DNA of 64,000 nt from a virus: positions 1 to 64,000 of IMG/VR virus record IMGVR_UViG_3300025012_000029; one strand, written 5' to 3'. Both the position numbers and the translations under genes were made by a program. The notes below the pieces were generated by a model. The model saw only the letters and a program-made list of their open reading frames with translations. It searched no databases and was not told the origin of the DNA. This document shows, one piece after another, positions 1 to 7,593 of the stretch; within the stretch, counting starts at the first letter, position 1; each line of letters opens with the position of its first letter.

Positions 1-153
1 TGGTATGTTGAAGGAAAGCGATGTCATGCTGTCCTTTGCTTTCGCAAAGGACAAACAATAACAAAGAAACCTATTGAATCTAAAACAGAAGCATATAAAA
101 TGATGTGCGATAACCTATCAAAAGGAATTTGTTCGTGGGTTGAACCATTGTGA
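1..153 (+). CDS. C-terminal end of a hypothetical protein (5' end outside window)
   Basis: An open frame runs from the first base of the window to a TGA at 151-153, giving the last 50 residues of a protein whose start lies upstream. The fragment has two Cys, is basic, and ends in WVEPL. I do not recognise a family. It is co-oriented with the small + strand genes that follow. The next 87 bases (154-240) hold no gene that I can support. Confidence 0.5.
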   Translation, partial: WYVEGKRCHAVLCFRKGQTITKKPIESKTEAYKMMCDNLSKGICSWVEPL

Positions 154-240
154 AATGAAAAACTATCGATAACGAGACGTTGGTTCTAAAAACACAATCC
201 TGTTAGTTAAAGTAACTCAAAATAAGGACATAATTCAACC

Positions 241-432
241 ATGACAATCAATCATAATAAAATGAAGAAAGATATAGAAACCATCAATGTGGCATATGCT
301 ACTTTGGCAAAGCTTGAAGACATTAGAAAAGAAATTAAATTTCATAAAGAAAAGATTGCTCTCCTGGATAAGGAACTTGATGAAGTTTTTCTTTCTTTGT
401 GTTCATTGACGAATACAAAGTTTGTTGAATGA
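241..432 (+). CDS. Small hypothetical coiled-coil protein
   Basis: This is a 63-residue, Lys/Glu-rich protein predicted to be almost entirely helical, with heptad-like spacing of Leu/Ile over residues 18-52. An AAGGA purine stretch lies about 10 bases upstream of the ATG. No family is recognised. It is probably an early accessory gene, because it sits in a run of short co-directional genes. The 120 bases after it (433-552) hold no gene I can support. Confidence 0.5.
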   Translation: MTINHNKMKKDIETINVAYATLAKLEDIRKEIKFHKEKIALLDKELDEVFLSLCSLTNTKFVE

Positions 433-552
433 TTATTTTTTTGTTCCCGCTTATGTCTCTCTCATAATGAAACATAAGGATTTTCACATAAATCGACATA
501 TGTAGGGTTTCTCACAATTGTTTATATTTCTTGTCTGTGAGATGATTGAAAC

Positions 553-765
553 ATGAAGAAGCAGACACGAAGTAAACTGGAACAATTGATGAAAAGCCAC
601 GACTGGTTCTATGAATGGTCGGATGACCATGGTGTGCGGGAACGTGGAAAACAAAGCTTCTCCATTATCAAAGGTGCGCTTGCTACATTGCCTCACGAGG
701 AAGCCAAGGAATTGTGTGGGATATGTATGGCCCCTATCGGTCTTTCTTTTCCTCGATCTCGTTGA
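553..765 (+). CDS. Hypothetical protein
   Basis: This 70-residue protein has an aromatic/acidic stretch near residues 17-26 and a CGIC motif near residue 55. A frame on the opposite strand overlaps it, but that frame has Cys/Ser-rich, shadow-like composition, so I prefer this strand, which matches its neighbours. The region from about 553 to 1107 looks visibly GC-richer than the surrounding AT-rich DNA, which may mean recent acquisition. Function unknown. Confidence 0.4.
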   Translation: MKKQTRSKLEQLMKSHDWFYEWSDDHGVRERGKQSFSIIKGALATLPHEEAKELCGICMAPIGLSFPRSR

Positions 766-780
766 AAGCTGGTTAAAGCA

Positions 781-1107
781 ATGACAACAACTCAACACGT
801 TGCCACAACTCCTAGCTGCGTTCCCAAGCGCCTCAGGCGCCCTATGCCGATGTCAACATCATCGAAGAAACAAGAAGCCAAGGGAAGCGTAAGTGCTCTC
901 TCGTCAGAGAACGTTGCTGATTTGACATCGGCATTGATAAATCTTGGTGTAGGCAAAAGAGACGCAAAGAGTAGAGTGGACGACATTATCCTACATTATC
1001 CCCAAACTGGTGTTAAATTTGAATTGCTTTTGCGTGAGTTGCTGCGTGGACTCAAGAAACCTACACAATCGCAAAAACTTGGGGATTTAAACCTTCATGC
1101 TTATTGA
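781..1107 (+). CDS. RuvA C-terminal (domain III)-like small protein
   Basis: Residues about 43-92 resemble domain III of RuvA, the small helical domain that contacts RuvB. They show the pattern DLTSALINLGVGKRDA, then a second helix, then LLLRELLRGLKK, like the family's 'ALxxLGYxxxEAxxAV ... ELLRxALRxL'. RuvA is about 200 residues with an OB fold and a helix-hairpin-helix domain before domain III; both are missing in this 108-residue protein. Residues 1-40 are low-complexity and Thr/Ser/Pro rich, and an internal Met at residue 23 could be the true start. Base composition is GC-richer than the neighbours. By inference, the protein could bind host RuvB. An unrelated three-helix (UBA-like) domain is the main alternative. 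Confidence 0.45.
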   Translation: MTTTQHVATTPSCVPKRLRRPMPMSTSSKKQEAKGSVSALSSENVADLTSALINLGVGKRDAKSRVDDIILHYPQTGVKFELLLRELLRGLKKPTQSQKLGDLNLHAY

Positions 1108-1203
1108 CTTGTTTAAGTGGAGACTTACCTAGAATCGAACTGTTTGCCCGACAAAGATTCGATGGTTGGGGATGTTTGGGGAAATGAAGCATATGATTCA
1201 TTG

Positions 1204-1223
1204 TGCCCCTAATTACTAGGGCA
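1204..1223 (+). promoter_or_regulatory. Hairpin covering the ribosome-binding site of the next gene
   Basis: TGCCCCTAATTACTAGGGCA can fold into a seven-base-pair stem (TGCCC-TA with TAGGGCA, one bulged C, loop ATTAC). The 3' arm contains AGGG, the best ribosome-binding sequence for the ATG at 1226. The rest of the 118-base gap (1108-1225) holds only a weak ATCGAA/TTCGAT inverted repeat. Confidence 0.3.
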
Positions 1224-1225
1224 TC

Positions 1226-1831
1226 ATGACGATGAAAACTTTATTGGAAAGGTGGAAGAAATCTATCACTGAAGCTTCGGAAGAAATTGGGATAGAGGAT
1301 ATCGAAGGTATCTCAGACAGTCCACCAGAAGGATCAAGAATTCTCCGGAGAGATGTAATAGATTTTCTTGTTGATGCTTATGCCAAAAACCCGTCTGGTC
1401 CGGTTCAACTCGCTGTTAAATATGCCAACTTCGAATCGTTCTACGACAAGAGAATGCATGATGCTGCAGCAAGCTATGACGCAAAATATAGAGCATTGTT
1501 TCTCAATTCTGACATAAAAGACTTTGATCCTAGGGATTGGATTATGGTAACGTTACATGAAATATTTCACTACAATCAACATATGTTGTGGAATAAAGAT
1601 ATGAACTATCGAAAAAGAATTGTTGGTTCTTCCAAACTGCCACCAGGGTTTACAAAGGATAATCTAAACAAATTAGATTTTGTTACACTATCTTTGTTCT
1701 GGAATAAAGAATATCCAAGCGAAAACGACGATCCAATGGAAATAGACGCATGGAATCAAACTGATAAAAACATAAATACTGCTATGCAAAAAGCTCTTCG
1801 CTACGTAAAATCTATTAAAAGAAAACGATGA
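1226..1831 (+). CDS. Putative zinc metallopeptidase-like protein (HExxH) with capsid-targeting-like N-terminus
   Basis: The protein has 201 residues. A classic zincin motif, LHEIFHYNQH, lies near residue 113, and a downstream acidic segment (PMEIDAW, near residue 173) could give the third ligand. The N-terminus (KTLLERWKKSITE followed by Ala) is a short amphipathic helix ending in I-T-E|A. This fits the L/I-x-E|A/G specificity of T4-type prohead protease gp21 and resembles the T4 capsid-targeting sequence of internal proteins. By inference, it may be packaged in the head and delivered to the host. The start may be the first or third codon (both Met). It lies 10 bases upstream of the next gene. 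Peptidase activity is unproven. Confidence 0.55.
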   Translation: MTMKTLLERWKKSITEASEEIGIEDIEGISDSPPEGSRILRRDVIDFLVDAYAKNPSGPVQLAVKYANFESFYDKRMHDAAASYDAKYRALFLNSDIKDFDPRDWIMVTLHEIFHYNQHMLWNKDMNYRKRIVGSSKLPPGFTKDNLNKLDFVTLSLFWNKEYPSENDDPMEIDAWNQTDKNINTAMQKALRYVKSIKRKR

Positions 1832-1841
1832 TGGATAACTT

Positions 1842-2162
1842 ATGACGCCCGAAGAGTTTGATAAAATTTTTGAAGAAGCTGAAATTGGAGACTTGCTGGT
1901 TGATAAGAGTCTTAATTTAACTCAAAACGAAATAGATGAAGGTATAAAAGAATCCTATTTATATCTTTTTCTCTCAAAACCTGAATTTCGAACTGAAGAG
2001 TTCCCCGGTGTAGGCATGCCCAGATCCAGTTACCACAGTTATTGGGCTGCTAACTTTAAAGAACTAAATTATCCTAATTTGCGAGTAATCCAATTCTCCA
2101 AGGAAGACTCACACAAGAACAGTGAAATGAAGTTGATTAAAAGAAGGAAAAATAGGTTATAA
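1842..2162 (+). CDS. Hypothetical protein, member of a local paralogue array
   Basis: This 106-residue protein shares a layout with the gene at 2349-2687 and the broken copy at 2168-2327: an N-terminal F(D/Y)xxxxxAxxGDLL segment and a C-terminal KLIKxxKN tail, with a middle strand ending in a KP turn. The pattern suggests a small beta-rich domain duplicated in tandem. Function unknown. It follows the metallopeptidase-like gene with a 10-base gap. Confidence 0.55.
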   Translation: MTPEEFDKIFEEAEIGDLLVDKSLNLTQNEIDEGIKESYLYLFLSKPEFRTEEFPGVGMPRSSYHSYWAANFKELNYPNLRVIQFSKEDSHKNSEMKLIKRRKNRL

Positions 2163-2167
2163 ATGAT

Positions 2168-2327
2168 ATGGACCATATATCCGCAATAGAATTCTATAAA
2201 TTATTTTCTTCTCTTTGTCCTGGAGATTTACTCATTGAGGAACGTCCGCATTGGTGGACAAATAATGTTCCTAATGTTATTGGATGAAAAATATACAGCG
2301 CTCGGATCCGAAAATTCTGATCAATAG
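2168..2327 (+). pseudogene. Frameshifted third copy of the small paralogue family
   Basis: ATG at 2168 opens a 39-codon frame (EFYKLFSSLCPGDLLIEE and onward) that matches the start of the flanking paralogues but stops at 2285-2287. In the +1 frame the sequence continues as LMLLDEKYTALGSENSDQ up to a TAG at 2325, resembling the middle strand of the intact copies. The C-terminal KLIK tail is missing. I read it as a decayed copy, though a very short real gene cannot be excluded. Confidence 0.45.
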
Positions 2328-2348
2328 TGTCGATTGAACTAAAATGTA

Positions 2349-2687
2349 TTGACGTACGCAACAATACGAGATATAATAGAAGATTCAATGATGAGAAATG
2401 ATGAATTTTATAGGGTCATTTCTTCTGCCGATGTTGGGGATTTAATATCTTACAAAATTCCTTACATCGACGAAACGACTAATGGCAAATTAGGTATCTA
2501 TAAAAACGTCATTCTCGTATTACGTAAACCCAGTCCTTTTGTTCACTCAAAAAGGTTTAAAACTCACTACTTCAAACTCGAAGCGATACCAATAGATGAA
2601 ATATCTTGCGGACTCAACAAGAGAGAAATGGTATTATATAATGAAGGAGAATTTAAGCTGATTAAGTGCCAGAAGAATAAGAAATAA
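2349..2687 (+). CDS. Hypothetical protein, member of a local paralogue array
   Basis: A 112-residue protein with the same layout as the gene at 1842-2162: FYRVISSADVGDLI near the N-terminus, NVILVLRKP in the middle, FKLIKCQKNKK at the end. It ends five bases from the convergent - strand gene, so the transcription units of the two arms meet here. I see no clear hairpin terminator in the junction. Confidence 0.55.
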   Translation: MTYATIRDIIEDSMMRNDEFYRVISSADVGDLISYKIPYIDETTNGKLGIYKNVILVLRKPSPFVHSKRFKTHYFKLEAIPIDEISCGLNKREMVLYNEGEFKLIKCQKNKK

Positions 2688-2692
2688 TTTGT

Positions 2693-3028
2693 CTACTTTC
2701 CTTCTCTTTTGATTCTCGCTCGCTCAACAGCTTTGAGATATTTTGCTTTGATTGTTTGTTCGTCATAATCAGTTCTTTCCTTTTCTGACTTGAGCTCTAT
2801 GCCTTTGATTTTTCCCGCTGTCATGGGCAGTCCGGCATGCTTTGATATATCAACAGCAATCTCTGACTGTGCTTTTAATATATCACTGGCAGTTACTTTT
2901 TTTACATATTCTTTTGTTAAAGAGTCTTGATGTTTCTTATTTGAGAAGAGATAACATTCATATAAAATGATTATTGCGCAGATCGATAGAACACCAATTA
3001 TAGCATATTCCAACATGATTTTTTCCAC
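2693..3028 (-). CDS. Hypothetical membrane-anchored protein
   Basis: This 111-residue protein has an N-terminal hydrophobic segment (residues about 7-27) followed by a charged, helical, Lys/Glu-rich body, so it is probably single-pass. No Sec cleavage site is obvious. It is the most distal gene of the long - strand arm at this end. Function unknown. Confidence 0.55.
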   Translation of the reverse strand: MEKIMLEYAIIGVLSICAIIILYECYLFSNKKHQDSLTKEYVKKVTASDILKAQSEIAVDISKHAGLPMTAGKIKGIELKSEKERTDYDEQTIKAKYLKAVERARIKREGK

Positions 3029-3038
3029 ACCTCAAAAA

Positions 3039-3320
3039 CTACGGACTCTCATAGTCCAACCAAGCTTGTTCGTCATCATTCCATAGTGAATCCAGTTCTT
3101 CACTGCGGGTTAGATCGTTTCCAAAAAATATATCGAGATCTTTATCGTCGTCTTCATTATTACCAAAAAAAGAAGCTTCTGCCTCCAGTGATTTATTTAA
3201 CATTTCCAGCACCTCATCATAGTGTTCTTCTGGAATGGATTCTTCCATTTCTGACAAATTTTGATATGCCTCATCGATGGTCAATTTATTTCGTTTAAAA
3301 TCAAGACAGATAATACACAC
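3039..3320 (-). CDS. Hypothetical acidic protein with CxxC motif
   Basis: The 93-residue product starts with MCIICLDFKRNKLTIDEAY, a pattern I associate with small phage proteins of unknown function, and continues into a very acidic half (runs of D/E around residues 55-75). The single CxxC could bind metal as a dimer. Function unknown. Confidence 0.55.
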   Translation of the reverse strand: MCIICLDFKRNKLTIDEAYQNLSEMEESIPEEHYDEVLEMLNKSLEAEASFFGNNEDDDKDLDIFFGNDLTRSEELDSLWNDDEQAWLDYESP

Positions 3321-3355
3321 TTGTTAATCCTCCAATGTTTTCTTCCAAAGAGTTT

Positions 3356-3550
3356 TCAACTCTTTGTCTCTTCTAATTTTATTTTTACCAATTCTTCATC
3401 TTTGGTATGTTCTGCTTCAGCAAAGAGATGACGCCGGAACTCCTCGCGAAGCGCGTCAACGTTGTTCAACAACTTCTCCTGGTCCTCCCACTTTTCGTCA
3501 AAAGATTGTTCGCGGAGAAGTATGTGTTGCCATGCTCTAAATATATTCAC
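3356..3550 (-). CDS. Small hypothetical helical protein
   Basis: A 64-residue, highly charged helical protein. Its first residues (NIFRAWQHILLRE) form an amphipathic helix somewhat like the capsid-targeting-like N-termini elsewhere in this window, but L-R-E is followed by Gln, so the cleavage consensus is poor. It overlaps the upstream Nudix gene by 14 bases. Function unknown. Confidence 0.5.
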   Translation of the reverse strand: MNIFRAWQHILLREQSFDEKWEDQEKLLNNVDALREEFRRHLFAEAEHTKDEELVKIKLEETKS

Positions 3551-3938
3551 TTACAATTCTCCTAGTGATATCTTTCAATTCCGGAACACAATCATAAAAT
3601 TTAATCTCTTGAATTGTCACCCAAACATAACTAATATGCTCATCGCTAATTAGGACGTTTGAATCAGCAAAAAAATGAAATTTCTTTGCAAGGAAATAAG
3701 ACACGTCGACATCTAAATCTTTCATTGGCGATCTGTAAACCAACACTAATTCATCAGCTACTATATTTGTCTCTTCCAACAATTCCCTTTTGGCGCCTTC
3801 CAGAATAGATTCATTTTTATCAATTCTACCACCAGGAAGGCACCATTGACTTGGACACCAATAGTCATCCAATGCTCTTTGTAAAATAAGAAATTTATTA
3901 TCAGGATTGATAACCCAAACGACTGTAGCTAATCTCAT
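3537..3938 (-). CDS. Nudix hydrolase
   Basis: The 133-residue protein contains a full Nudix box, GX5EX7REUXEEXGU, at residues about 37-59 (GGRIDKNESILEGAKRELLE, then ETN). Nudix enzymes hydrolyse nucleoside diphosphates linked to another moiety; in phages they are often linked to sanitising (d)NTPs or to RNA cap and alarmone metabolism. The length is that of a single minimal Nudix domain. The substrate cannot be told from sequence. Translation is probably coupled to the upstream zinc-ribbon gene, since the two overlap by four bases (ATGA). Confidence 0.9.
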   Translation of the reverse strand: MRLATVVWVINPDNKFLILQRALDDYWCPSQWCLPGGRIDKNESILEGAKRELLEETNIVADELVLVYRSPMKDLDVDVSYFLAKKFHFFADSNVLISDEHISYVWVTIQEIKFYDCVPELKDITRRIVSEYI

Positions 3939-4177
3939 CGATTCTTATTCTTTATCTCATTGATCGAGGTTTTGAGTGTATCAATTATTTCTAACTTATC
4001 CTCAGTGGTTCTTTTTGTCAACTGTTCCTTAATGAACTTAAAATGTGCTTCGATGTAATGCTTTGCTGTTTCGTCGCAATATGGACACGTTCTGCCGTTA
4101 TGATTTGATTTAGTTCCTAGACAAATACCGCACCTAACTCTTATATAAAGACGTTCATCCGCTAGATCGTCACTCAT
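3935..4177 (-). CDS. Small zinc-ribbon protein
   Basis: An 80-residue protein with two CxxC knuckles 15 residues apart (CGIC and CPYC, residues about 16-34), typical of a zinc ribbon, followed by a helical tail. It has an ATGA overlap with the Nudix gene. A TATAAT hexamer lies only three bases before the ATG, too close to serve this start unless transcription begins inside the gene. Function unknown. Confidence 0.6.
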   Translation of the reverse strand: MSDDLADERLYIRVRCGICLGTKSNHNGRTCPYCDETAKHYIEAHFKFIKEQLTKRTTEDKLEIIDTLKTSINEIKNKNR

Positions 4178-4221
4178 TGTATTATAATTATGATTTTAAA
4201 ATAAAAGAAATGTAGTCTTAA

Positions 4222-4512
4222 TTAACCTTTTAAGAGTTTCTTATTGTTTCTTATTTTTTCTTCTATTTGTCCAAGAGATCCAACAACAATAGCAAACATA
4301 TTATTCCCTAAGATGATTCTTGTGAATTCTTGATCCGGATGTAGTCCCTTTAAAGCATCGGGCATATTGGTTTTACAAAGACATTTCATATTCTCGTCGG
4401 GAGACATTTTGATAATGAATTCAGGATTGATAACTATTTCACGTAATTTCCAGTCTGGCAGAACATCAAGTGAATTATCCCCCCGAAGGAATATCTCTAC
4501 AAGTTTTATCAT
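4222..4512 (-). CDS. Hypothetical protein
   Basis: A 96-residue protein with one CLC motif and a hydrophobic strand near the C-terminus (MFAIVVGSL). Its start overlaps the end of the upstream coiled-coil gene by 38 bases. No family recognised. Confidence 0.5.
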   Translation of the reverse strand: MIKLVEIFLRGDNSLDVLPDWKLREIVINPEFIIKMSPDENMKCLCKTNMPDALKGLHPDQEFTRIILGNNMFAIVVGSLGQIEEKIRNNKKLLKG

Positions 4513-4885
4513 AATTTTCTTTTTCTTTCTCCAATTCTTTTTGGAGTTGTTGCTGTACTTCTTCGTTAATCACAGAAGACTCTTTTATTTCTTTCTTAGC
4601 TAGAAAGATCTCCGATTCTGTTTTTTGTGCTTGTGCCAGTATGTAACAATAGTCTTCCAAACTGGAGTCAATTTCTGAAAGTTGCTCCCTATACTGAGAA
4701 ATGTCATCAATAATTTGAGATATATTTTCACCGTCTCTCAAACGCCGAGCCAGTGAGGATAGGCTTTGCGTATTCGAGCCAAAAGATGTGTTCCAATTAA
4801 TCGAGTTACATATTTTATCAATTAGATCCGCAATTGTGTTTGGAACATCCCTTAAATTAATTTGATAGTTTATTCGCACTTTCAC
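4475..4885 (-). CDS. Hypothetical coiled-coil protein
   Basis: A 136-residue protein whose residues about 60-130 form a long charged coiled coil (Gln/Glu/Lys-rich heptads). It overlaps both neighbours, which suggests coupled translation. No family recognised; it could be an oligomerising accessory protein. Confidence 0.5.
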   Translation of the reverse strand: MKVRINYQINLRDVPNTIADLIDKICNSINWNTSFGSNTQSLSSLARRLRDGENISQIIDDISQYREQLSEIDSSLEDYCYILAQAQKTESEIFLAKKEIKESSVINEEVQQQLQKELEKEKENYDKTCRDIPSGG

Positions 4886-5534
4886 TTACATTTTCTTCCT
4901 TTCGTTTGGGTTGTTTCTTTTTCAGAAACCGTTCTTCAACTTCGATAATACGTGTAGTCCCGAATGGGAGAACTTTGTACTTTTTCCCACCTTTCACAGC
5001 GCTGGTAACTGGAGATGAATCAGTTTGAATCACATATGCTGGTTTAAAAGCTCTAGGAACGTCTCTATCAAGCTTGTTCGTTATGTAGACGAGAGATTTT
5101 ACAGGGAACTTTGGAGTGCTCAGAGTAGCTTCTAGCACCGCTCTAGCATACTTGTTTCCCGTCATGGCATCGAACTGTTTCTCAGTTGGAATAAATGTAG
5201 GATCTTGTAGAATTTTGAGTGCATTTTGATGAAAATAAGTTGTTCCCGAGTAGTATCTTGCTGCGATGGTAAGCATTTCTCTCATGTGTAGGTCTTTAAC
5301 GTACTTATCCTGCCACTCTTTTGCTTGTTCCTTTTTTTGTGGGGAAAAGGCGGATTCAATCCTCTCAAATGCGCGTAACTGCCTCTTTGTAAGACCGTTA
5401 TGTATACTAACAAATTCCTTTAAGGATTTAAGGAAATCCCTACTGCTAGTGTTCAGTGTAGGTTCTTTCAGAATCGATTCGATCCTGTCTTTGAATGATG
5501 AATTGATAACAATTGTATTCTGCGCATACATCAT
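4857..5534 (-). CDS. Hypothetical protein, possibly leaderless
   Basis: The frame is open from 5597 (GTG) but I choose the ATG at 5534. A consensus sigma70-like promoter (TTGACA, 17 bases, TATAGT) lies inside the longer frame and ends six bases before this ATG, and no ribosome-binding sequence precedes the GTG. The product of about 225 residues is basic, with a helical N-terminal half and a beta-rich C-terminal part ending in a Lys/Arg tail. No family is recognised. With this start the transcript would have essentially no leader. Confidence 0.5.
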   Translation of the reverse strand: MMYAQNTIVINSSFKDRIESILKEPTLNTSSRDFLKSLKEFVSIHNGLTKRQLRAFERIESAFSPQKKEQAKEWQDKYVKDLHMREMLTIAARYYSGTTYFHQNALKILQDPTFIPTEKQFDAMTGNKYARAVLEATLSTPKFPVKSLVYITNKLDRDVPRAFKPAYVIQTDSSPVTSAVKGGKKYKVLPFGTTRIIEVEERFLKKKQPKRKEENVSESANKLSN

Positions 5535-5540
5535 AGTATT

Positions 5541-5569
5541 ACTATACGCTGACTGAATATAAATGTCAA
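5541..5569 (-). promoter_or_regulatory. Sigma70-like promoter
   Basis: On the - strand: TTGACA (5569-5564, perfect -35), a 17-base spacer, TATAGT (5546-5541, five of six for -10). The predicted start of transcription falls at or next to the ATG at 5534. Confidence 0.55.
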
Positions 5570-5611
5570 TAGAGAATTTATGAGACAGAAAAGACACAGG
5601 GGGGTTAACTC

Positions 5612-5932
5612 TTATCTGTTGTTGGTGCGCAAGTTGTCAAGTTTGCCCTCAATCTTACCTAACCCCATTAGCAATTGACTTTGTTGTTGTTGTAGGACAT
5701 CCAACTTCATTGATTGATCTCTGAGGTTCTCTTCTACAGTCTCGATTTTTGTTTCTAAAACTTGCCCATTGCCGCGATCATAATATTTTTCGTTTGCTCT
5801 TCCGTCGAGGTATGTTGTCACGGTAACGACCGAAACAACACCAGCAATAAATATGCCTACAACTGCTATGATAAATGTTTTAATATTAAGGAAATTTCGA
5901 ACTGTCTTGACATCAACTTCGCCGTTTGACAT
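5612..5932 (-). CDS. Single-pass membrane protein with C-terminal coiled coil
   Basis: About 106 residues from the ATG at 5932, which has a good GGAGG eight bases upstream; the longer TTG-started frame would place that GGAGG inside the gene. One strong membrane segment (residues about 19-42 of the chosen product) is followed by a coiled coil (EENLRDQSMKLDVLQQQQSQ and onward). This topology, a short N-terminus, one membrane helix and an outside coiled coil, is that of inner-membrane spanins and some holin-like proteins. The endolysin gene is 3.5 kb away, so a lysis role is only an inference. Confidence 0.55.
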   Translation of the reverse strand: MSNGEVDVKTVRNFLNIKTFIIAVVGIFIAGVVSVVTVTTYLDGRANEKYYDRGNGQVLETKIETVEENLRDQSMKLDVLQQQQSQLLMGLGKIEGKLDNLRTNNR

Positions 5933-6009
5933 TAATAGACCCTCCAAGGAATGAGATGATTTAAAGTAACTAGGAAGAATAAAACTATTATGTCTCTGAA
6001 ATTAATTTA

Positions 6010-7593
6010 TCATACTTCAACTATCGCGACAGACGTTGAGAGTAGAGTTCCAGCAGCACTTGCGGCATTTTGTAACGAACATCGAACAACTTTAAAAGGA
6101 TCAATAATGCCCTTTTCCATCATATTACATTCTTCATTTTTTGATATATCATATCCAAAATTCCAATCATTTGGCGTATTTAATATATTTTGAAGAAGAA
6201 CGTCAGCGCTCAGTCCGGCATTGCTAGCAATTTTCATAAATGGTTCTTTGACAGCGCGGCGAATTATATCAACACCATGACGCTGAGATTCATTTTCAAT
6301 TTCTATATTATCTAAAGCTAACGAAGCACGTACTAACGCACATCCGCCACCAGAAACAATTCCTTCTTGTTGAGCCGCATTTACTGCTTCTAGCGCATCT
6401 TCAACTCTGTGCTTCTTTTCAATCATTTCAACTTCGGTAGCTCCACCAACTTTTATGACAGCTATTCCGCTCGACAACCGTGTAACTCTATCTTGTATGC
6501 GTTCACACGCTGATATGTCGCTTGTAATTTCTATTTGATGCTTTAAAGAATCGATTCTTTCTTGTATTTTATCTTCTCTCCCGGACGCTGAAGAAACAAT
6601 TGTGGTAGCAAATTTGCTGGACTCCACAATTTGTGCCGTTCCTAAATCAGCCAATTTTATTTGCTTGAGATTAATACCAGAATCTCTACTAATAAATTTT
6701 GCTCCAGTTGTTAAAGCGATATCATCTAAAATATTTCGTCTTTCTTCTCCATACCTCGGAGCTTTGATAGCGCATACTTTTATATTGCCCTTCAGCGTAT
6801 TCATAATGAGAGCGGCCAATGCCTGTCCTTCTACTTGTTCAGCAATTATCACAAAAGATTTTTCAGCTCTCGAAACAAGTTCAAGTGCTGGTAAAATCTC
6901 CTCGATTGTACTAATATTTTTGTCCGTCACCATCACGAGACAATCTTCATATCGCATTACTCCTCGGCGCTCATCAGTTATGAACGCATTGGCAATTAAA
7001 CCAGAATCAAAAGAAAAACCCTCCGACACATCTAAAATAGTTTCTGACGTTCTTCCTTCTTGAATGGTTATTGACCCGTCTTTGCCGATTTTATCAACAG
7101 CAATGCCAATCAATTCCCCTATTGCTTTGTCTCCATTTGCACTAATGGTTGCTATTTGTACTATTTGTTCAATAGATGATATTGGTTTTGAGTGTTTTTC
7201 AACTTCCTTTACAATCAATTCAACTGCTTTATCTATTCCATTTTTAAGGTCTATTGAAGAATCGCCCGCTGTGATGTAGGATTGAGCCTTCTGAAAAATA
7301 GCATTGGCAATAATAATAGAAGTTGTGGTGCCATCACCTGCTTGCGCTACCGTCGATTCGGCCGCTTGTTTGATAATTTGGACACCCAGGTTTTCAAATG
7401 GATCCTCTAATTCAATTGCCTTAGCACAAGTAACGCCATCTTTTGTTATTAACGGTTTAAAATTTTTTCCCTTGATTATGACTGTTCTACCTTTCGGACC
7501 TAAAGTGCTACCAACTGCATCAGCGAGAATATTAACCCCTCTTAAAATCTTATCGTTCAGGGTTTTATTTGAATCTATCAACTTCACAAACAT
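6010..7593 (-). CDS. groEL: Phage-encoded GroEL-type chaperonin
   Basis: A full-length group I chaperonin of about 527 residues with the ATP-binding signatures STLGPKGRTV and GDGTTT (near residue 88), and the conserved catalytic Asp in RVEDALEAV. The C-terminus ends in VAIVEV without the Gly-Gly-Met tail of bacterial GroEL. It folds proteins inside a ring and normally needs a GroES-like lid; a candidate lid is encoded at 30388-30663. I chose the second in-frame ATG (7593), which has AAAGG eight bases upstream; two codons more are possible. Its start overlaps the end of the methyltransferase gene. Chaperonins are known in several jumbo phages. Confidence 0.95.
   Translation of the reverse strand: MFVKLIDSNKTLNDKILRGVNILADAVGSTLGPKGRTVIIKGKNFKPLITKDGVTCAKAIELEDPFENLGVQIIKQAAESTVAQAGDGTTTSIIIANAIFQKAQSYITAGDSSIDLKNGIDKAVELIVKEVEKHSKPISSIEQIVQIATISANGDKAIGELIGIAVDKIGKDGSITIQEGRTSETILDVSEGFSFDSGLIANAFITDERRGVMRYEDCLVMVTDKNISTIEEILPALELVSRAEKSFVIIAEQVEGQALAALIMNTLKGNIKVCAIKAPRYGEERRNILDDIALTTGAKFISRDSGINLKQIKLADLGTAQIVESSKFATTIVSSASGREDKIQERIDSLKHQIEITSDISACERIQDRVTRLSSGIAVIKVGGATEVEMIEKKHRVEDALEAVNAAQQEGIVSGGGCALVRASLALDNIEIENESQRHGVDIIRRAVKEPFMKIASNAGLSADVLLQNILNTPNDWNFGYDISKNEECNMMEKGIIDPFKVVRCSLQNAASAAGTLLSTSVAIVEV

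Noticed and set aside
484-798. 104-codon - strand frame over the small + strand genes
   Set aside because: Cys/His/Ser-rich composition, no ribosome-binding site, wrong strand for this arm; the + strand genes fit better.
1115-1200. tRNA-like stretch (AATCGAAC ... TTCGAT) in the gap before the metallopeptidase gene
   Set aside because: The T-loop-like sequence has only two pairing bases in its stem, and no matching acceptor or anticodon arm can be drawn.
4171-4190. TATAAT three bases before the ATG at 4177 as promoter of the zinc-ribbon gene
   Set aside because: Transcription would begin inside the coding sequence and no -35 box is found at 16-18 bases; likely chance in AT-rich DNA.
6602-7279. 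Two + strand open frames opposite groEL
   Set aside because: They are shadows of a well-conserved chaperonin gene with no recognisable protein features.
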